64,000 nucleotides of DNA, taken from NCBI GenBank assembly GCA_023667845.1, contig JAMPIU010000073.1:62001-126000 (forward strand), read 5' to 3'. Under the pieces are notes generated by a model that worked only from the letters and a program-made list of their open reading frames with translations, had not been told where the DNA came from and ran no database searches. Below, one piece after another: positions 9,637 through 18,645 of this stretch (within the stretch, counting starts at the first letter, position 1; every line of letters begins with the position of its first letter). This stretch comes from Dehalobacter sp. GTDB lineage: Bacteria; Bacillota; Desulfitobacteriia; Desulfitobacteriales; Syntrophobotulaceae. The position numbers and the translations under genes were made by a program.

Positions 9637-10095
9637 TTATTTTTCTCTTCTTTTCAAATTGTACTTGACCTTAAAATACCCGTTAATATTTTCGAGAGCC
9701 GAGACAAGTACTTCCATTTCCTCATCCGAAAGTCGGGAAATGGTTGTTTGGATCATTTCATCATGAAACCCGGCATGATGCTTATAAGCCTGTACACCTT
9801 TGTCGGTAAGAGAAACTAGCACAATCCGTCGGTCATCATCACTTCTGATCCGGTTTACATAGCCTTTCTGCACAAGGTTGTTAGCCGAGAAGGTCAGAGT
9901 CCCAATCGTAATGTCCAAGTCTCTGGCTACAGAAGACATGTTGCGCTTAGTGAGGCCAATTGCTTCAATCACATGTATTTCTGTGATAGAGAGGTCGCTG
10001 AATTCATTCTCCTTAAGGGACAGTTCTTCGATTTGGAGAATGTTGTTGAATAGTTTTACCAGGAGTTCATTTAAAGTCCCATAAAGATTATTCAT
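9637..10095 (-). CDS. MarR-family regulator resembling FabT
   Basis: A 152-residue MarR-type winged-helix repressor. The N-terminal half (LLVKLFNNILQIEELSLK, FSDLSITEIHVIEAIG) reads like FabT, the acyl-ACP-responsive repressor of fatty-acid synthesis in streptococci, and the wing has RSDDDRRIVLVSLTDKG. Its promoter (TTGACA-17-TATAGT, 10179-10151) is followed by a perfect FabT-like palindrome at 10124-10138, which argues for autoregulation. The downstream neighbour is a fatty-acid-binding DegV protein. No fab genes are in the window, so the FabT name rests on sequence feel, operator and context. Confidence 0.8.
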   Translation of the reverse strand: MNNLYGTLNELLVKLFNNILQIEELSLKENEFSDLSITEIHVIEAIGLTKRNMSSVARDLDITIGTLTFSANNLVQKGYVNRIRSDDDRRIVLVSLTDKGVQAYKHHAGFHDEMIQTTISRLSDEEMEVLVSALENINGYFKVKYNLKRREK

Positions 10096-10123
10096 AAAGC
10101 ACCACTTACCATCATACTTCTTT

Positions 10124-10138
10124 GTTTGACGCTCAAAC
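10124..10138. promoter_or_regulatory. FabT-box-like operator
   Basis: GTTTGACGCTCAAAC is a perfect inverted repeat (GTTTGA, CGC, TCAAAC), close to the TTTGA-N3-TCAAA core of FabT sites. It lies a few bases downstream of the predicted transcription start of the adjacent FabT-like gene, where a bound repressor would block elongation or initiation. Confidence 0.65.
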
Positions 10139-10150
10139 TAAATTAGTTTT

Positions 10151-10179
10151 ACTATATGTCAGGCCAATGTTTTTGTCAA
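10151..10179 (-). promoter_or_regulatory. Sigma-A promoter of the FabT-like gene
   Basis: On the minus strand a consensus -35 TTGACA (10179-10174), a 17-base spacer and TATAGT (10156-10151). The start is predicted at about 10144. Confidence 0.75.
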
Positions 10180-10315
10180 TTCGAAATATATTTTTTAGGA
10201 AGATTTTTTAGAAAAATACCATAAAACCCCTTGGATCATGAACATACCTCAGACAAGCCGAATAATATAAAAAGACAAGTCGATGCTGTGACACAAGAAG
10301 AAAGGGGACCATACA

Positions 10316-10513
10316 ATGCTTCAACAGGTTATCCGTACGCAGGAAGTAGATTCGTCAGAGTCTTTCCCTGTCCTCAGATTGATCGGCGCAATTGCTGCCG
10401 CTGGTCTGGGGTTATTTTTAGCTGCCTGGCCTTCAATCGTTAACCCAATCGCGATTCTGTCCGGTCTGATCTTGCTGCTTCTCGGAGTCGTCATTTTCCG
10501 TTTGAGTTTCTAA
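10316..10513 (+). CDS. Small two-helix membrane protein
   Basis: A 65-residue protein with AAAGGGG about seven bases ahead of its ATG. After a polar N-terminus (MLQQVIRTQEVDSSESF) come two hydrophobic stretches, about residues 20-38 and 45-62, with a WPS-x-VNP turn between them. It is followed 108 bases later by another small membrane protein, with an imperfect hairpin between them. The family is not recognised. Confidence 0.55.
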   Translation: MLQQVIRTQEVDSSESFPVLRLIGAIAAAGLGLFLAAWPSIVNPIAILSGLILLLLGVVIFRLSF

Positions 10514-10621
10514 AGGGATATGCAGTTTGCGGCTGTCCAAATATTTTTGGGGCAGCCCATGTTCCTCTTATCTTATTAAAGCCCTTTGGGCCCTATCTTC
10601 ATCTTAAGAGGAGGAATTTCA

Positions 10622-10906
10622 ATGTCATTACTTTTTGATCAACGGTTGGGCGGCTGTTGCTGTAATCGTTACCCTTTCCCCCCTGAACCACCTTTGCCCC
10701 CTATTCCGCCTATTCCACCACATCCACCTGTTCCACCGATTCCGCCAATCCCCCCACCGCCTGTTATTGGTTTTATCCCGGGATTGATAGCCGGAGTTGT
10801 TTTAGCAAGTTTATTCCTTATTATTAACTTTTTTATCTTTTCTCCGGTATTAATCATCGCCTTCGTCATCTTGCTTATTGCATTGATCATTTTAGCCCTC
10901 AGATAA
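10622..10906 (+). CDS. Small membrane protein with a polyproline (PPI/PPV) tract
   Basis: A 94-residue protein starting at ATG 10622 after GAGGAGG. Residues about 12-14 are three cysteines; about 18-47 are a proline ladder of PPx units (PPEPPLPPIPPIPPHPP and onward), followed by two transmembrane helices (about 51-70 and 73-93) and a very short basic end. Consecutive prolines of this density would stall ribosomes and call for EF-P. The strong ribosome site and a following terminator support a real gene. Function unknown; the proline arm could be an extended spacer on one side of the membrane. Confidence 0.6.
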   Translation: MSLLFDQRLGGCCCNRYPFPPEPPLPPIPPIPPHPPVPPIPPIPPPPVIGFIPGLIAGVVLASLFLIINFFIFSPVLIIAFVILLIALIILALR

Positions 10907-10952
10907 GCGCAGTTTCGGAATAGGGAACACAAACAGCAGCGTCTGGTCTTAC

Positions 10953-10985
10953 GGAGGATTCCTTGCCAGGAACCCTCCTCTTTTA
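10953..10985 (+). terminator. Intrinsic terminator of the proline-rich membrane protein gene
   Basis: GGAGG-A-TTCC (10953-10962) pairs with GGAA-C-CCTCC (10969-10978) and is followed by TCTTTTA. Confidence 0.75.
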
Positions 10986-11074
10986 ATATACACAAACCAT
11001 GCCAAAGAAAGGACATTTTAAAAAGCGCCGGATTTGCAAGCAATTCAATAAATGCCGGTCCATTCGTGGCCGTC

Positions 11075-11115
11075 AAAAAACTCTGGTATGTACGTCAGGT
11101 ACAAAACCAGAGTTT
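11075..11115 (-). terminator. Intrinsic terminator of the protease gene
   Basis: Ten-bp perfect stem AAACTCTGGT (11078-11087) with ACCAGAGTTT (11106-11115); on the minus strand it runs into six T. Confidence 0.8.
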
Positions 11116-11126
11116 GAATAACTGCA

Positions 11127-12212
11127 CTAGAACTTTACTTGAAGTGTTTCGAGAACCTGATTGATCGGATTAATAATTGTACTTTGATTTGAGCCGGCAA
11201 ATAGCAGACCTACAGCCCTGTTTCTGTGATCTACAACCAATGATCCGCTGTCTCCCAGTTCAGACATTTTGGAAGCAATGATCTGTTTTTCAAATAACAG
11301 AATTCTACCTTCTCCATAATTGACTTTTACTGTTGAATTAATTGCTCTGATTTTGCCAATCGTTAGTCCTGTAGTTCTCCCTGATTTTTTTACCGTCATG
11401 CCGGGTGCGGCCTCAGTCACACCCGTAACTTTACCGATCTCCAATATTCCTGGGCTCACAGCGGCGGCACTTACCGGTTTGGCCACAGCGCAGTCCACGC
11501 AATTCGGATTAGGGTAAACATTTAATGCCGCATACCTTGCAAGATAACCGATAGCCTCATTTGAACCATCTATTCCTGCCGGTTGAGTAATTAGATCGTT
11601 GATCGAGGCCCGGGCATTGCGCATCATCGATGTATTGACCAAGACATGATTATTGGATAAGATCAGAGGATGGCTGCTTTTTTGATCATAGACTAACGCT
11701 CCAAAGGTTCCGGCTCCCCCCTGATAATGACCAATACTGACACCCGGGACTGCAGGTCTGACCAAAGAAGTCCTGCTGACCGCCGAAGAACCTCCCCGTT
11801 CTTTAATTAGCCATCTCCATAGACTCAGGAAGTCACCAGCATTTATTCTTTCTTTGGTTGTAGCTTTTGCATTAAAATTGGAAGTCAGGTTTTTGTGCAG
11901 GGTTTTGGGGAAATTTTTCGCGGGATTCCCCACGAGGTTTCGAAGGAAAACAACGAACCCTTGTGCTGCTGCGCGCCTGCCACTGGCTTCATTGTGAGCA
12001 AAAATTTCCCCAATTTCGATTACATCGGTGAGTATATTATTAATCAGATTTGGTACACATTCATTGTCCCTGAGTTCCGAGCGGGGAATCTTTTTCTCGA
12101 CAAAAACAAGTAATGCTTCCGCTCCCGTCGGATGACCATTGGTTTCTTTAATCCCGTTACCAAAGCCTATGACTCCGGGCATTGCCAACATTTCTTGCAG
12201 CTGATCGTTCAT
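11127..12212 (-). CDS. Trypsin-fold serine protease-like protein without signal peptide
   Basis: A 361-residue protein with a complete chymotrypsin-type triad in order: His in LSNNHVLVN (about 190), Asp in NCVDCAVAKP (about 245) and Ser in the GDSGSLVVDH motif (about 330). The N-terminal 150 residues have no obvious catalytic role and begin with a MPGVIGFGNGIKETNG segment that recurs in proteins of this bacterial group. No signal peptide or membrane helix is seen, so a cytoplasmic or unconventional location is likely. The ATG at 12210-12212 has AAAGGTG seven bases upstream; a longer in-frame start lacks one. Substrate unknown. Confidence 0.78.
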   Translation of the reverse strand: MNDQLQEMLAMPGVIGFGNGIKETNGHPTGAEALLVFVEKKIPRSELRDNECVPNLINNILTDVIEIGEIFAHNEASGRRAAAQGFVVFLRNLVGNPAKNFPKTLHKNLTSNFNAKATTKERINAGDFLSLWRWLIKERGGSSAVSRTSLVRPAVPGVSIGHYQGGAGTFGALVYDQKSSHPLILSNNHVLVNTSMMRNARASINDLITQPAGIDGSNEAIGYLARYAALNVYPNPNCVDCAVAKPVSAAAVSPGILEIGKVTGVTEAAPGMTVKKSGRTTGLTIGKIRAINSTVKVNYGEGRILLFEKQIIASKMSELGDSGSLVVDHRNRAVGLLFAGSNQSTIINPINQVLETLQVKF

Positions 12213-12274
12213 TGGACACCTTTCCTTTTTTCCATATCCTATGAGAAAAAAGGACAATCGGTGACAGGCTTCCG

Positions 12275-13111
12275 TTACTTCTCAACAATCTCTGAACTCA
12301 ATCTTGCGTAACGGGCTGCAAGCTGTTCTGTCAGATTACTGCTCAGGATTTCTGTGATCAATGGGTTGACCAGGTTTAACAAATAGATCTTGGTCTTTTT
12401 GATGACAAGGTTTGGATCACGGAATTCTTTTTCTATCAGGCAGTTCTCCGTCAAAAGGTACTGGATAAAATCTTTGACTTCAGAAGCCGTTCTTCCTAGC
12501 TTGGTACTTAAATACGACCGAGCCCTGGTGGAAGCAACATAGGGCAATCTCATCTGCATCTCAGCAATCAATTCGATTCCTGTCGGAAAATCATCAACCG
12601 GCATATACTTGGCAGAATCCTTATTGAGAAGATTAAAGAAAACATCCAGACTTTCACAGTAAGGAATCAGCAAGTGATTGATTTTGTCTTTGACACCGAT
12701 GATTCGGACTTCTTTCCCCCAGGCACGGATTCTTCGGATAATAGGCAGGAAATCGCCATCACTTGTAAATAAAAGAAACAGTTCTGCGGCTTTCGGTCTG
12801 GTCACCAGAATTTCCTGAACCTCCAGCATTAGTTCCGTATCGGCTGCATTTGCACGGATTTCGGTGTTCACATAGTTATTTTTCCCATAGACATGACGCG
12901 TGAAGATGTTTTTCTTTTCAAAGGCAGTTTGGGTCCTCCAGAATTCTTCCTTGTCAAAATTTGCATACAAATAGACGGCTTTTAGATCCACTCCAATATG
13001 ATCCGCATAGTCCTCCAGGAGCTGAATAAACTCCTCGGGCATCAGCCTATAGCCGTATTCGTGAAGGCCTTCCCAGATATTTTCGTAATCAACAAATGCT
13101 ATTGCCTTCAA
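12275..13111 (-). CDS. NYN-domain (LabA/DUF88-like) putative RNase
   Basis: A 278-residue protein whose first 150 residues are a PIN-like NYN nuclease domain: IAFVDYENIWEGL (metal-binding Asp8/Asn11 region), KAAD-type acidic residues in AADTELMLEVQ, and LFTSDGDFLPIIRRIRAWGKEVRIIG. The C-terminal part (about 165-270) is helical and likely a winged-helix or OST-HTH-like RNA-binding segment. Such proteins are thought to cleave or bind RNA. It sits alone, upstream of the protease gene by 62 bases. Confidence 0.8.
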   Translation of the reverse strand: MKAIAFVDYENIWEGLHEYGYRLMPEEFIQLLEDYADHIGVDLKAVYLYANFDKEEFWRTQTAFEKKNIFTRHVYGKNNYVNTEIRANAADTELMLEVQEILVTRPKAAELFLLFTSDGDFLPIIRRIRAWGKEVRIIGVKDKINHLLIPYCESLDVFFNLLNKDSAKYMPVDDFPTGIELIAEMQMRLPYVASTRARSYLSTKLGRTASEVKDFIQYLLTENCLIEKEFRDPNLVIKKTKIYLLNLVNPLITEILSSNLTEQLAARYARLSSEIVEK

Positions 13112-13224
13112 TGAAGATACCCCTTTTGCTCATTGTTCCTCTATCAATATATGTCTGCCTCGGACAAGGAGTGACAGGCTTATGTTTATCAAAAGTCTAT
13201 GATTTTCTTTCTACAAAAAATAAG

Positions 13225-13257
13225 GTCTTCCCTCAGATTTAAACTCTGAAGGAAGAC
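13225..13257. terminator. Bidirectional terminator after fdhA
   Basis: GTCTTCC-C-TCAGA (13225-13237) pairs with TCTGA-A-GGAAGAC (13245-13257); both flanks carry T runs in their own reading direction. On the minus strand it ends the formate dehydrogenase operon. Confidence 0.8.
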
Positions 13258-13356
13258 TTTTTTAGTTGGTGAGAAATTTTGTATTTTTTGCCTTTCATGC
13301 ATATTCTTTAATATTTACCTTGATGATGCAAATAATTAGCAACTGCCCGTATTGTT

Positions 13357-16032
13357 TTACTTCGAAATTCTAACTGCACACACCTTGTATTCGTACGTAC
13401 CCGAGACCTTATCGCAAGCTGCGTTCGTCAAAACGTTGACCGGGGAGTCCACATAGTGGAACGTCATGAAGATCATTCCGGGCGGAACTTTGTCCGTTAC
13501 CCTGACCTTTGTATCCACTTCGCCCCGGCGCGAGGAGACCCTGACCTTCTCACCGTCACAGACATTTAGGTTCCTGGCATCTTCAGGGTTGACCTCGGCG
13601 AATTCTTCTGCCGAATAAGCACTTAACACGTCTGAATAGCGCGTCGAGATGTTATAGTGGCTCAGTTTGCGTCCGGTACTGAGCAGGAAAGGATAATCCT
13701 TATCCGGCAGCTCATCCGAAACTCTGGCTTCAATTGGCATAAACAGCCCATTGCCCCGCGTGCAGCCATCCATATGCAGGATCGGGGTACCCGGATGGGT
13801 TTCACAGGTAACCGGCCACTGCAGGCCATGCGTTCCGAGACGTTCGTGCGAAATACCCGCGTACTGCGGCGCCAGTGAAGAAACTTCATTCATGATGTCT
13901 GCCGTTGAATGATAGTTGAAATCAGAGCCCATTCTGTTGGCAATGGCACTGATAATCTGCCAGTCTGGTTTGGCTCCTTCAGCAGGCTCAACCGCTTTGT
14001 TGACCATTTGCACGCGGCGTTCGGTATTCGTAAATGTTCCGGTTTTTTCCGCGTAGCTCACGCCGGGAAGCACGACATCGGCCAGTTTGGCTGTCTCGGT
14101 AAGGAAGATATCCTGGACAACCAGAAAGTCAAGTGCCTGTAATCCCTTGCGTACATGGTGGGCATCCGCATCCGTTGAAACCGGGTCCTCACCCATGATA
14201 TACATTGCTTTCAGCTTCCCTTTAAGAGAGGCTTCAAACATATCCGGGATCATGTACCCTTTGTTCGGGTTTAAAGGTACTCCCCAGACTTTTTCAAATT
14301 TGTCTCTTGCTTTTTCGTCTTCCACTTTCTGATATCCCGGGAAGAAGTTCGGCAGCGCGCCCATATCACAGGCTCCCTGGACATTGTTTTGTCCCCGCAG
14401 CGGATTGACGCCGGAATTTTCTTTGCCAAGATTGCCGGTCAGCATGGCCAGGTTGGCCAGGGACATCACATTGTCCGTACCGGTGATATGCTCGGTAATG
14501 CCCAGTGTATAGAAGATCTGGGCACTTTCGGCTGTAGCATAGATCTCCGCGGCCTGATAAAGCAGTTCCTCCTGAACCCCGGTAACCCTGCTGACATACT
14601 CGGGCGTATATTTGGGAAGGATCACCTTCAGTCCTTCATATCCTTCCGTTCTTTTTTCAATAAAGGAACGATCTTCCCATCCCTGACTCAGAATGATATG
14701 CATCAGCCCGTTGACCAGCGTGATGTCTGTTCCGGGCCGCAGCCGCATCCAGACTTCGGCAAACCCGGTCAGCTCAATTCCCCTCGGATCGGCTACAATC
14801 AGTCTGCAGCCGTTGAGTACTGCCTGCTTGATCTTGCCGCCGATGACGGGATGGGCTTCAGTCGTATTGGAACCGATCACAAAAATAACCTTGGAATGCG
14901 GTATTTCACCAATTGAGTTCGTCATAGCTCCCGAGCCAAATGAAGTGGCCAGACCGGCCACAGAGGGAGCGTGTCAGGTCCGGGCGCAATGATCGATGTT
15001 ATTGGTCCCGATCACTGCGCGCATCAGTTTTTGCATCAGGTAATTGTCTTCATTGATACAGCGTGCTGAGCTTAAAGCACCCAGCGAATCAGGACCGCTC
15101 TCAGCCTTGATTGCCGTAAATTTCTCTGCGATAAGGTCAAGGGCTTCGTCCCAGTCCGATTCGACCAGTTCACCGTCTTTTCTGATCAGCGGCGCTTGCA
15201 GGCGGTTTGGGCTGTGGATCGTATCATATCCAAACCGTCCTTTCACGCACAGTGCCCTGCCATTGACCGGTGCATCGGAACTGGAGGTTACGCCGATCAC
15301 TTTGCCGTCCTTGACGTTCAGATCAAAATTGCAGCCTGTTCCGCAGTAAGGACACGTGGTCCGAACCTTTTTGATTTCCCAGGGGCGTCCTTTGCCGATC
15401 ATTTGTTTTTCAGTCAGTGCGCCAACCGGACAAACGGCCAGACATGAGCCGCAGAATACACAATCCGAGTCACCATACGGCAGGTTAAAAGCAGGCCCGA
15501 CCTGGGTTTCAAAACCGCGTTTGGAATAATCCAGAACATCATTGACCTGAATCTCGGCGCAAGCCCTCACGCATTTGCCGCATAAAATGCATTTATTCAT
15601 ATCCCGAAAAATGAACGGATTGCTGTCATCCGGGTCAGAGCAGCGTTTCTCTCCCTGAAAAGTATTTCCTTTAACCTGATATTCATAGGCATAACGGGAA
15701 AGATCGCAGTCACCCATCTTTTCGCAGGTTAGGCAGTCAATATCATGGTTCGCTAAAATCAATTCCAGGATAGTTCTGCGGGCTTCCCTAATTTCCGGTG
15801 TTGAAGTCCTTATGACCATCCCCTGTTGTACTTCCATCGTACATGCTGTAGCCAGGTTTCGCATGCCTTCTACTTCGACCATGCACAACCTGCAAGCGCC
15901 CCAGTTGGTCAGTTCGGGAGCATGGCACAGTGTCGGAACAAAAATCCCGTTTTTCCGGCAAGCTTCCAAAATCGTAGATTTTGCTGAGGCCAATACAGTT
16001 TTTCCGTCAATTTGGAGTTGAACCTTTTCCAC
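13357..16032 (-). CDS. fdhA: Selenocysteine formate dehydrogenase catalytic subunit with NuoG-like N-terminus
   Basis: An 891-residue protein read through an in-frame TGA at 14976-14974 (residue 353) as selenocysteine: the context HCART-Sec-HAPSVAGLATSFGSGA is the molybdenum-ligand motif of formate dehydrogenases. The gene therefore spans what a naive reading splits in two. Order: [2Fe-2S] (Cys36, 47, 50, 64), His-Cys3 [4Fe-4S] (His96, Cys100, 103, 109), two [4Fe-4S] (Cys148-158 and Cys191-201), then the molybdopterin domain with its own cluster (Cys227, 230, 234, 262). It oxidises formate or reduces CO2 and passes electrons to the NuoF-like partner 115 bases upstream. It starts with GTG (16032) seven bases after AGGAG. 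No signal peptide, hence cytoplasmic. Confidence 0.95.
14945..14976 (-). promoter_or_regulatory. SECIS element and Sec UGA codon in fdhA
   Basis: The UGA (14976-14974) is followed by 12 bases and then a perfect 6-bp hairpin GTGGCC-GGTCT-GGCCAC (14961-14945). The loop GGTCT and the distance of 18 bases from UGA to the loop equal those of E. coli fdhF as I recall it, so the element should bind SelB. Confidence 0.9.
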
Positions 16033-16147
16033 ACTCTCACTCCTTTTTCACTTTTCATCCAAGCAAACAATACAAATCACTCGACATTCAAATAAACGAA
16101 TACCAGATCAGCCATTCCTAGGCTTATCTGGATAACCATTTGAAATA

Positions 16148-18094
16148 CTAAGCTAAGCTGATTGCATTAAATTTGCATTTTTTCAGACAAGCCCCGCATT
16201 TAATGCATTTCTGCGTATCGATCACATAGGGTGTCTCTTTATCCCCGGTGATGCAGCCGACCGGACAGACTTTGGAACATTGCCCGCAGCGCTTGCATTT
16301 TTCATTGTCGACCGTATATTCCATCAGCGCGGTACAGGCATGTGCCGGACATCGTTTCTCAAAGATATGGGCTTCATATTCGTGACGGAAATAGCGCAGT
16401 GTCGCGAGCAGTGGATTCGGGGCTGTCTGACCAAGACCACACAGTGATGTCCGTTTGATAACCTTGGCCAGATTTTCCAGCGTATTCAGGTCCTCAGCTT
16501 GCCCCTCACCCTTGGTGATCCGGACCAGGATTTCCAGAAGCCGCTTCGTTCCTTCCCGGCAGGGTGTACACTTGCCGCAGGATTCCTTCTGGGTAAAGCT
16601 TAAGAAAAAACGGGCAATATCGACCATACATGTCGTATTATCAAGGATAACCAGTCCACCTGAGCCAACCATTGCTCCTGCGGCGGTCAGATTATCATAA
16701 TCGACTTCAATATCCAGCATTTCCTCGGGCAGACAGCCTCCGGAGGGCCCCCCGATCTGAACAGCCTTAAATTGGTTCCCGTCCTTGATCCCGCCGCCGA
16801 TATCAAAGATGATGTCCCTCAGCGTGATCCCCATCGGCACTTCCACCAGGCCGGTGTTATTGACCTTGCCGGTCAGAGCAAATATCTTGGTGCCTTTGCT
16901 TTTTTCAGTGCCAAATTGCGTATACCAGTCTGTGCCATTCCGTAAAATATACGGTACATTGGCCCAGGTCTCGACGTTGTTAATATTAGTCGGTTTTCCC
17001 CAGAGGCCTTTGACGGCAGGGTAGGGAGGCCTGACCGTCGGCATCCCGCGCTTGCCTTCGATGGAAGCAATCAGGGCCGTCTCCTCGCCACAGACAAAAG
17101 CGCCTGCACCGGCTTTGATCTTTAGTTTGAAGTTAAATCCGGAATTCAGGATGTTATTGCCCAGTAATCCGTTTTCCTCAGCCTGGGCAATCGCGGTTCT
17201 CAGCCTGTCGATCGCGAGCGGATATTCGGCCCGGCAGTAGATATAACCCTCGTCAGCGCCAATCGCGTAAGCGCCGATCAGCATTCCTTCAATCACCGCA
17301 TGCGGGTCTCCTTCAAGAACGCCCCTGTCCATGAATGCACCGGGGTCTCCTTCATCGGCGTTGCAGATCACATATTTTTTCGTGCCCTCTGACTGGCGGC
17401 ATAGACTCCATTTAAGTCCTGTCGGAAAACCTGCACCTCCGCGGCCTCTCAAGCCTGATTTTTTGACTTCCTCCACAACCTCGTCCGGGCTCATGGTTTG
17501 AATCGCTTTGGCCAAACCCTTGTAGCCATCTTTAGCGAGATAATGGCTGATTTCCTCCGGGTCGATCTTGCCGCAGTTATCAAGGATGATCCGTTTCTGT
17601 TTGGCAAATAAATTCACGGTCTCAAAATTTGCCGCGAGTTTCCCCGATACCGGATCCTCGTAAAGAAGTCTTTCAACTTTTTCATCACGTATAATATCTT
17701 TTTCGATGATTTCGGAAATGTCCTCCGCTTTAACCTTCGTATAGAAAGTCTTGTCCGGTTCAATGATCACGGTCGGCCCTTGTTCGCAAAAACCATGACA
17801 GCCCGTAGAGCGGACGTCAGCCGTATGGATGCCTCTTTCAGCCAATCCTTCCCTGAGTAGATCGATTAATGTCTGGGAACCCGAAGAAAAGCAGCCTGTT
17901 CCATTGCAGACCAGAACCTGCTTATTTTTTCTGTCTGGTTCCAGGATCAAAGACATTAGTTTCTGCCTCTGCTGTTTGCAGGAAACATCGTCATGGCACA
18001 ACGGCCCTTCCGTCCTGCATTGAACATAATCGGAACAGGGAGTGGATGCTGTATGATGACATTTTTCACAACACGGGTTCGCTAAAACCTTCAT
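16148..18094 (-). CDS. NuoF/HydB-like NAD-binding subunit of the formate dehydrogenase complex
   Basis: A 648-residue flavin/FeS protein that passes electrons between FdhA and NAD(H), and perhaps ferredoxin. Domains: a Cys-rich leader (seven cysteines in residues 8-39), a thioredoxin-like [2Fe-2S] domain (Cys63, 68, 99, 103), the FMN/NADH-binding core with GLRGRGGAGFPTGLKW and CNADEGDPGAF, the [4Fe-4S] motif ESCGKCTPCREG, and a C-terminal ferredoxin domain with two CxxCxxCxxxC motifs (about 603-645). This layout matches the large subunits of bifurcating HydABC/HylABC enzymes. It is 13 bases downstream of the NuoE-like gene and 115 upstream of fdhA. Confidence 0.92.
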   Translation of the reverse strand: MKVLANPCCEKCHHTASTPCSDYVQCRTEGPLCHDDVSCKQQRQKLMSLILEPDRKNKQVLVCNGTGCFSSGSQTLIDLLREGLAERGIHTADVRSTGCHGFCEQGPTVIIEPDKTFYTKVKAEDISEIIEKDIIRDEKVERLLYEDPVSGKLAANFETVNLFAKQKRIILDNCGKIDPEEISHYLAKDGYKGLAKAIQTMSPDEVVEEVKKSGLRGRGGAGFPTGLKWSLCRQSEGTKKYVICNADEGDPGAFMDRGVLEGDPHAVIEGMLIGAYAIGADEGYIYCRAEYPLAIDRLRTAIAQAEENGLLGNNILNSGFNFKLKIKAGAGAFVCGEETALIASIEGKRGMPTVRPPYPAVKGLWGKPTNINNVETWANVPYILRNGTDWYTQFGTEKSKGTKIFALTGKVNNTGLVEVPMGITLRDIIFDIGGGIKDGNQFKAVQIGGPSGGCLPEEMLDIEVDYDNLTAAGAMVGSGGLVILDNTTCMVDIARFFLSFTQKESCGKCTPCREGTKRLLEILVRITKGEGQAEDLNTLENLAKVIKRTSLCGLGQTAPNPLLATLRYFRHEYEAHIFEKRCPAHACTALMEYTVDNEKCKRCGQCSKVCPVGCITGDKETPYVIDTQKCIKCGACLKKCKFNAISLA

Positions 18095-18107
18095 CGTTTC
18101 CCCTCCC

Positions 18108-18605
18108 TTATTTAAATCTTTTCAGAATATCCGGCACCAGGCCGGAATTCATATTCCCAAAAACCTGACCGTTGATGGTCATGACAGGAGCCAGGCCACA
18201 GGCTCCAATACAAGCAACGGTTTCCAACGTGAATCTTTGATCAGCGGTAGTCTCTCCGGCAACAATTGCGAGTTCACGTTCAATCTCAGAAAGTACTTTC
18301 TGAGCGCCCCTGACGTGACAGGCCGTTCCCATACAAACCCGGATCAAATTACGGCCTGTTGGTTTCAGTCTGAACTGAGCATAGAAAGTAACGACGCCAA
18401 ATACTTTTGCCTCAGGAATCTTCAGTCCTTTGGCAATGGCCCGCATGACGGCCTCAGGAAGATAACCATACACTTCCTGAGCTTCCTGGAGAACCGGAAT
18501 AAGAGCACCATCATGACCCTGATAAGCAGAGAGGATCTCATTCAGCCTGTATTGGTTGGAATCGGCAAATACTGCCTCTTGTTTAGAGTCACAACACTTA
18601 CACAT
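18108..18605 (-). CDS. NuoE-like [2Fe-2S] subunit of the formate dehydrogenase complex
   Basis: A 165-residue thioredoxin-like ferredoxin: VCMGTACHVRGA and ACIGACGLAPVMTING give the four cluster cysteines. The segment EAQEVYGYLPEAVM and FGVVTFYAQFRLKP are typical of NuoE/HydC. The N-terminus adds MCKCCDSK. The ATG at 18603-18605 follows GGAGAG; a longer in-frame start has none. It leads the three-gene formate dehydrogenase unit. Confidence 0.92.
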   Translation of the reverse strand: MCKCCDSKQEAVFADSNQYRLNEILSAYQGHDGALIPVLQEAQEVYGYLPEAVMRAIAKGLKIPEAKVFGVVTFYAQFRLKPTGRNLIRVCMGTACHVRGAQKVLSEIERELAIVAGETTADQRFTLETVACIGACGLAPVMTINGQVFGNMNSGLVPDILKRFK

Positions 18606-18645
18606 ATTCACTCTCCTTAAATTGTCATAATCTTCGCAAATATGA

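Noticed and set aside
10231-10443. 70-residue frame overlapping the small membrane protein gene
   Set aside because: Lacks a ribosome site and hydrophobic pattern; the overlapping frame at 10316-10513 has both.
13357-14961. Separate 534-residue molybdopterin protein starting at MAGLATSF
   Set aside because: It is the continuation of fdhA past the selenocysteine UGA at 14974-14976; no ribosome site precedes it and the Mo-ligand motif spans the junction.
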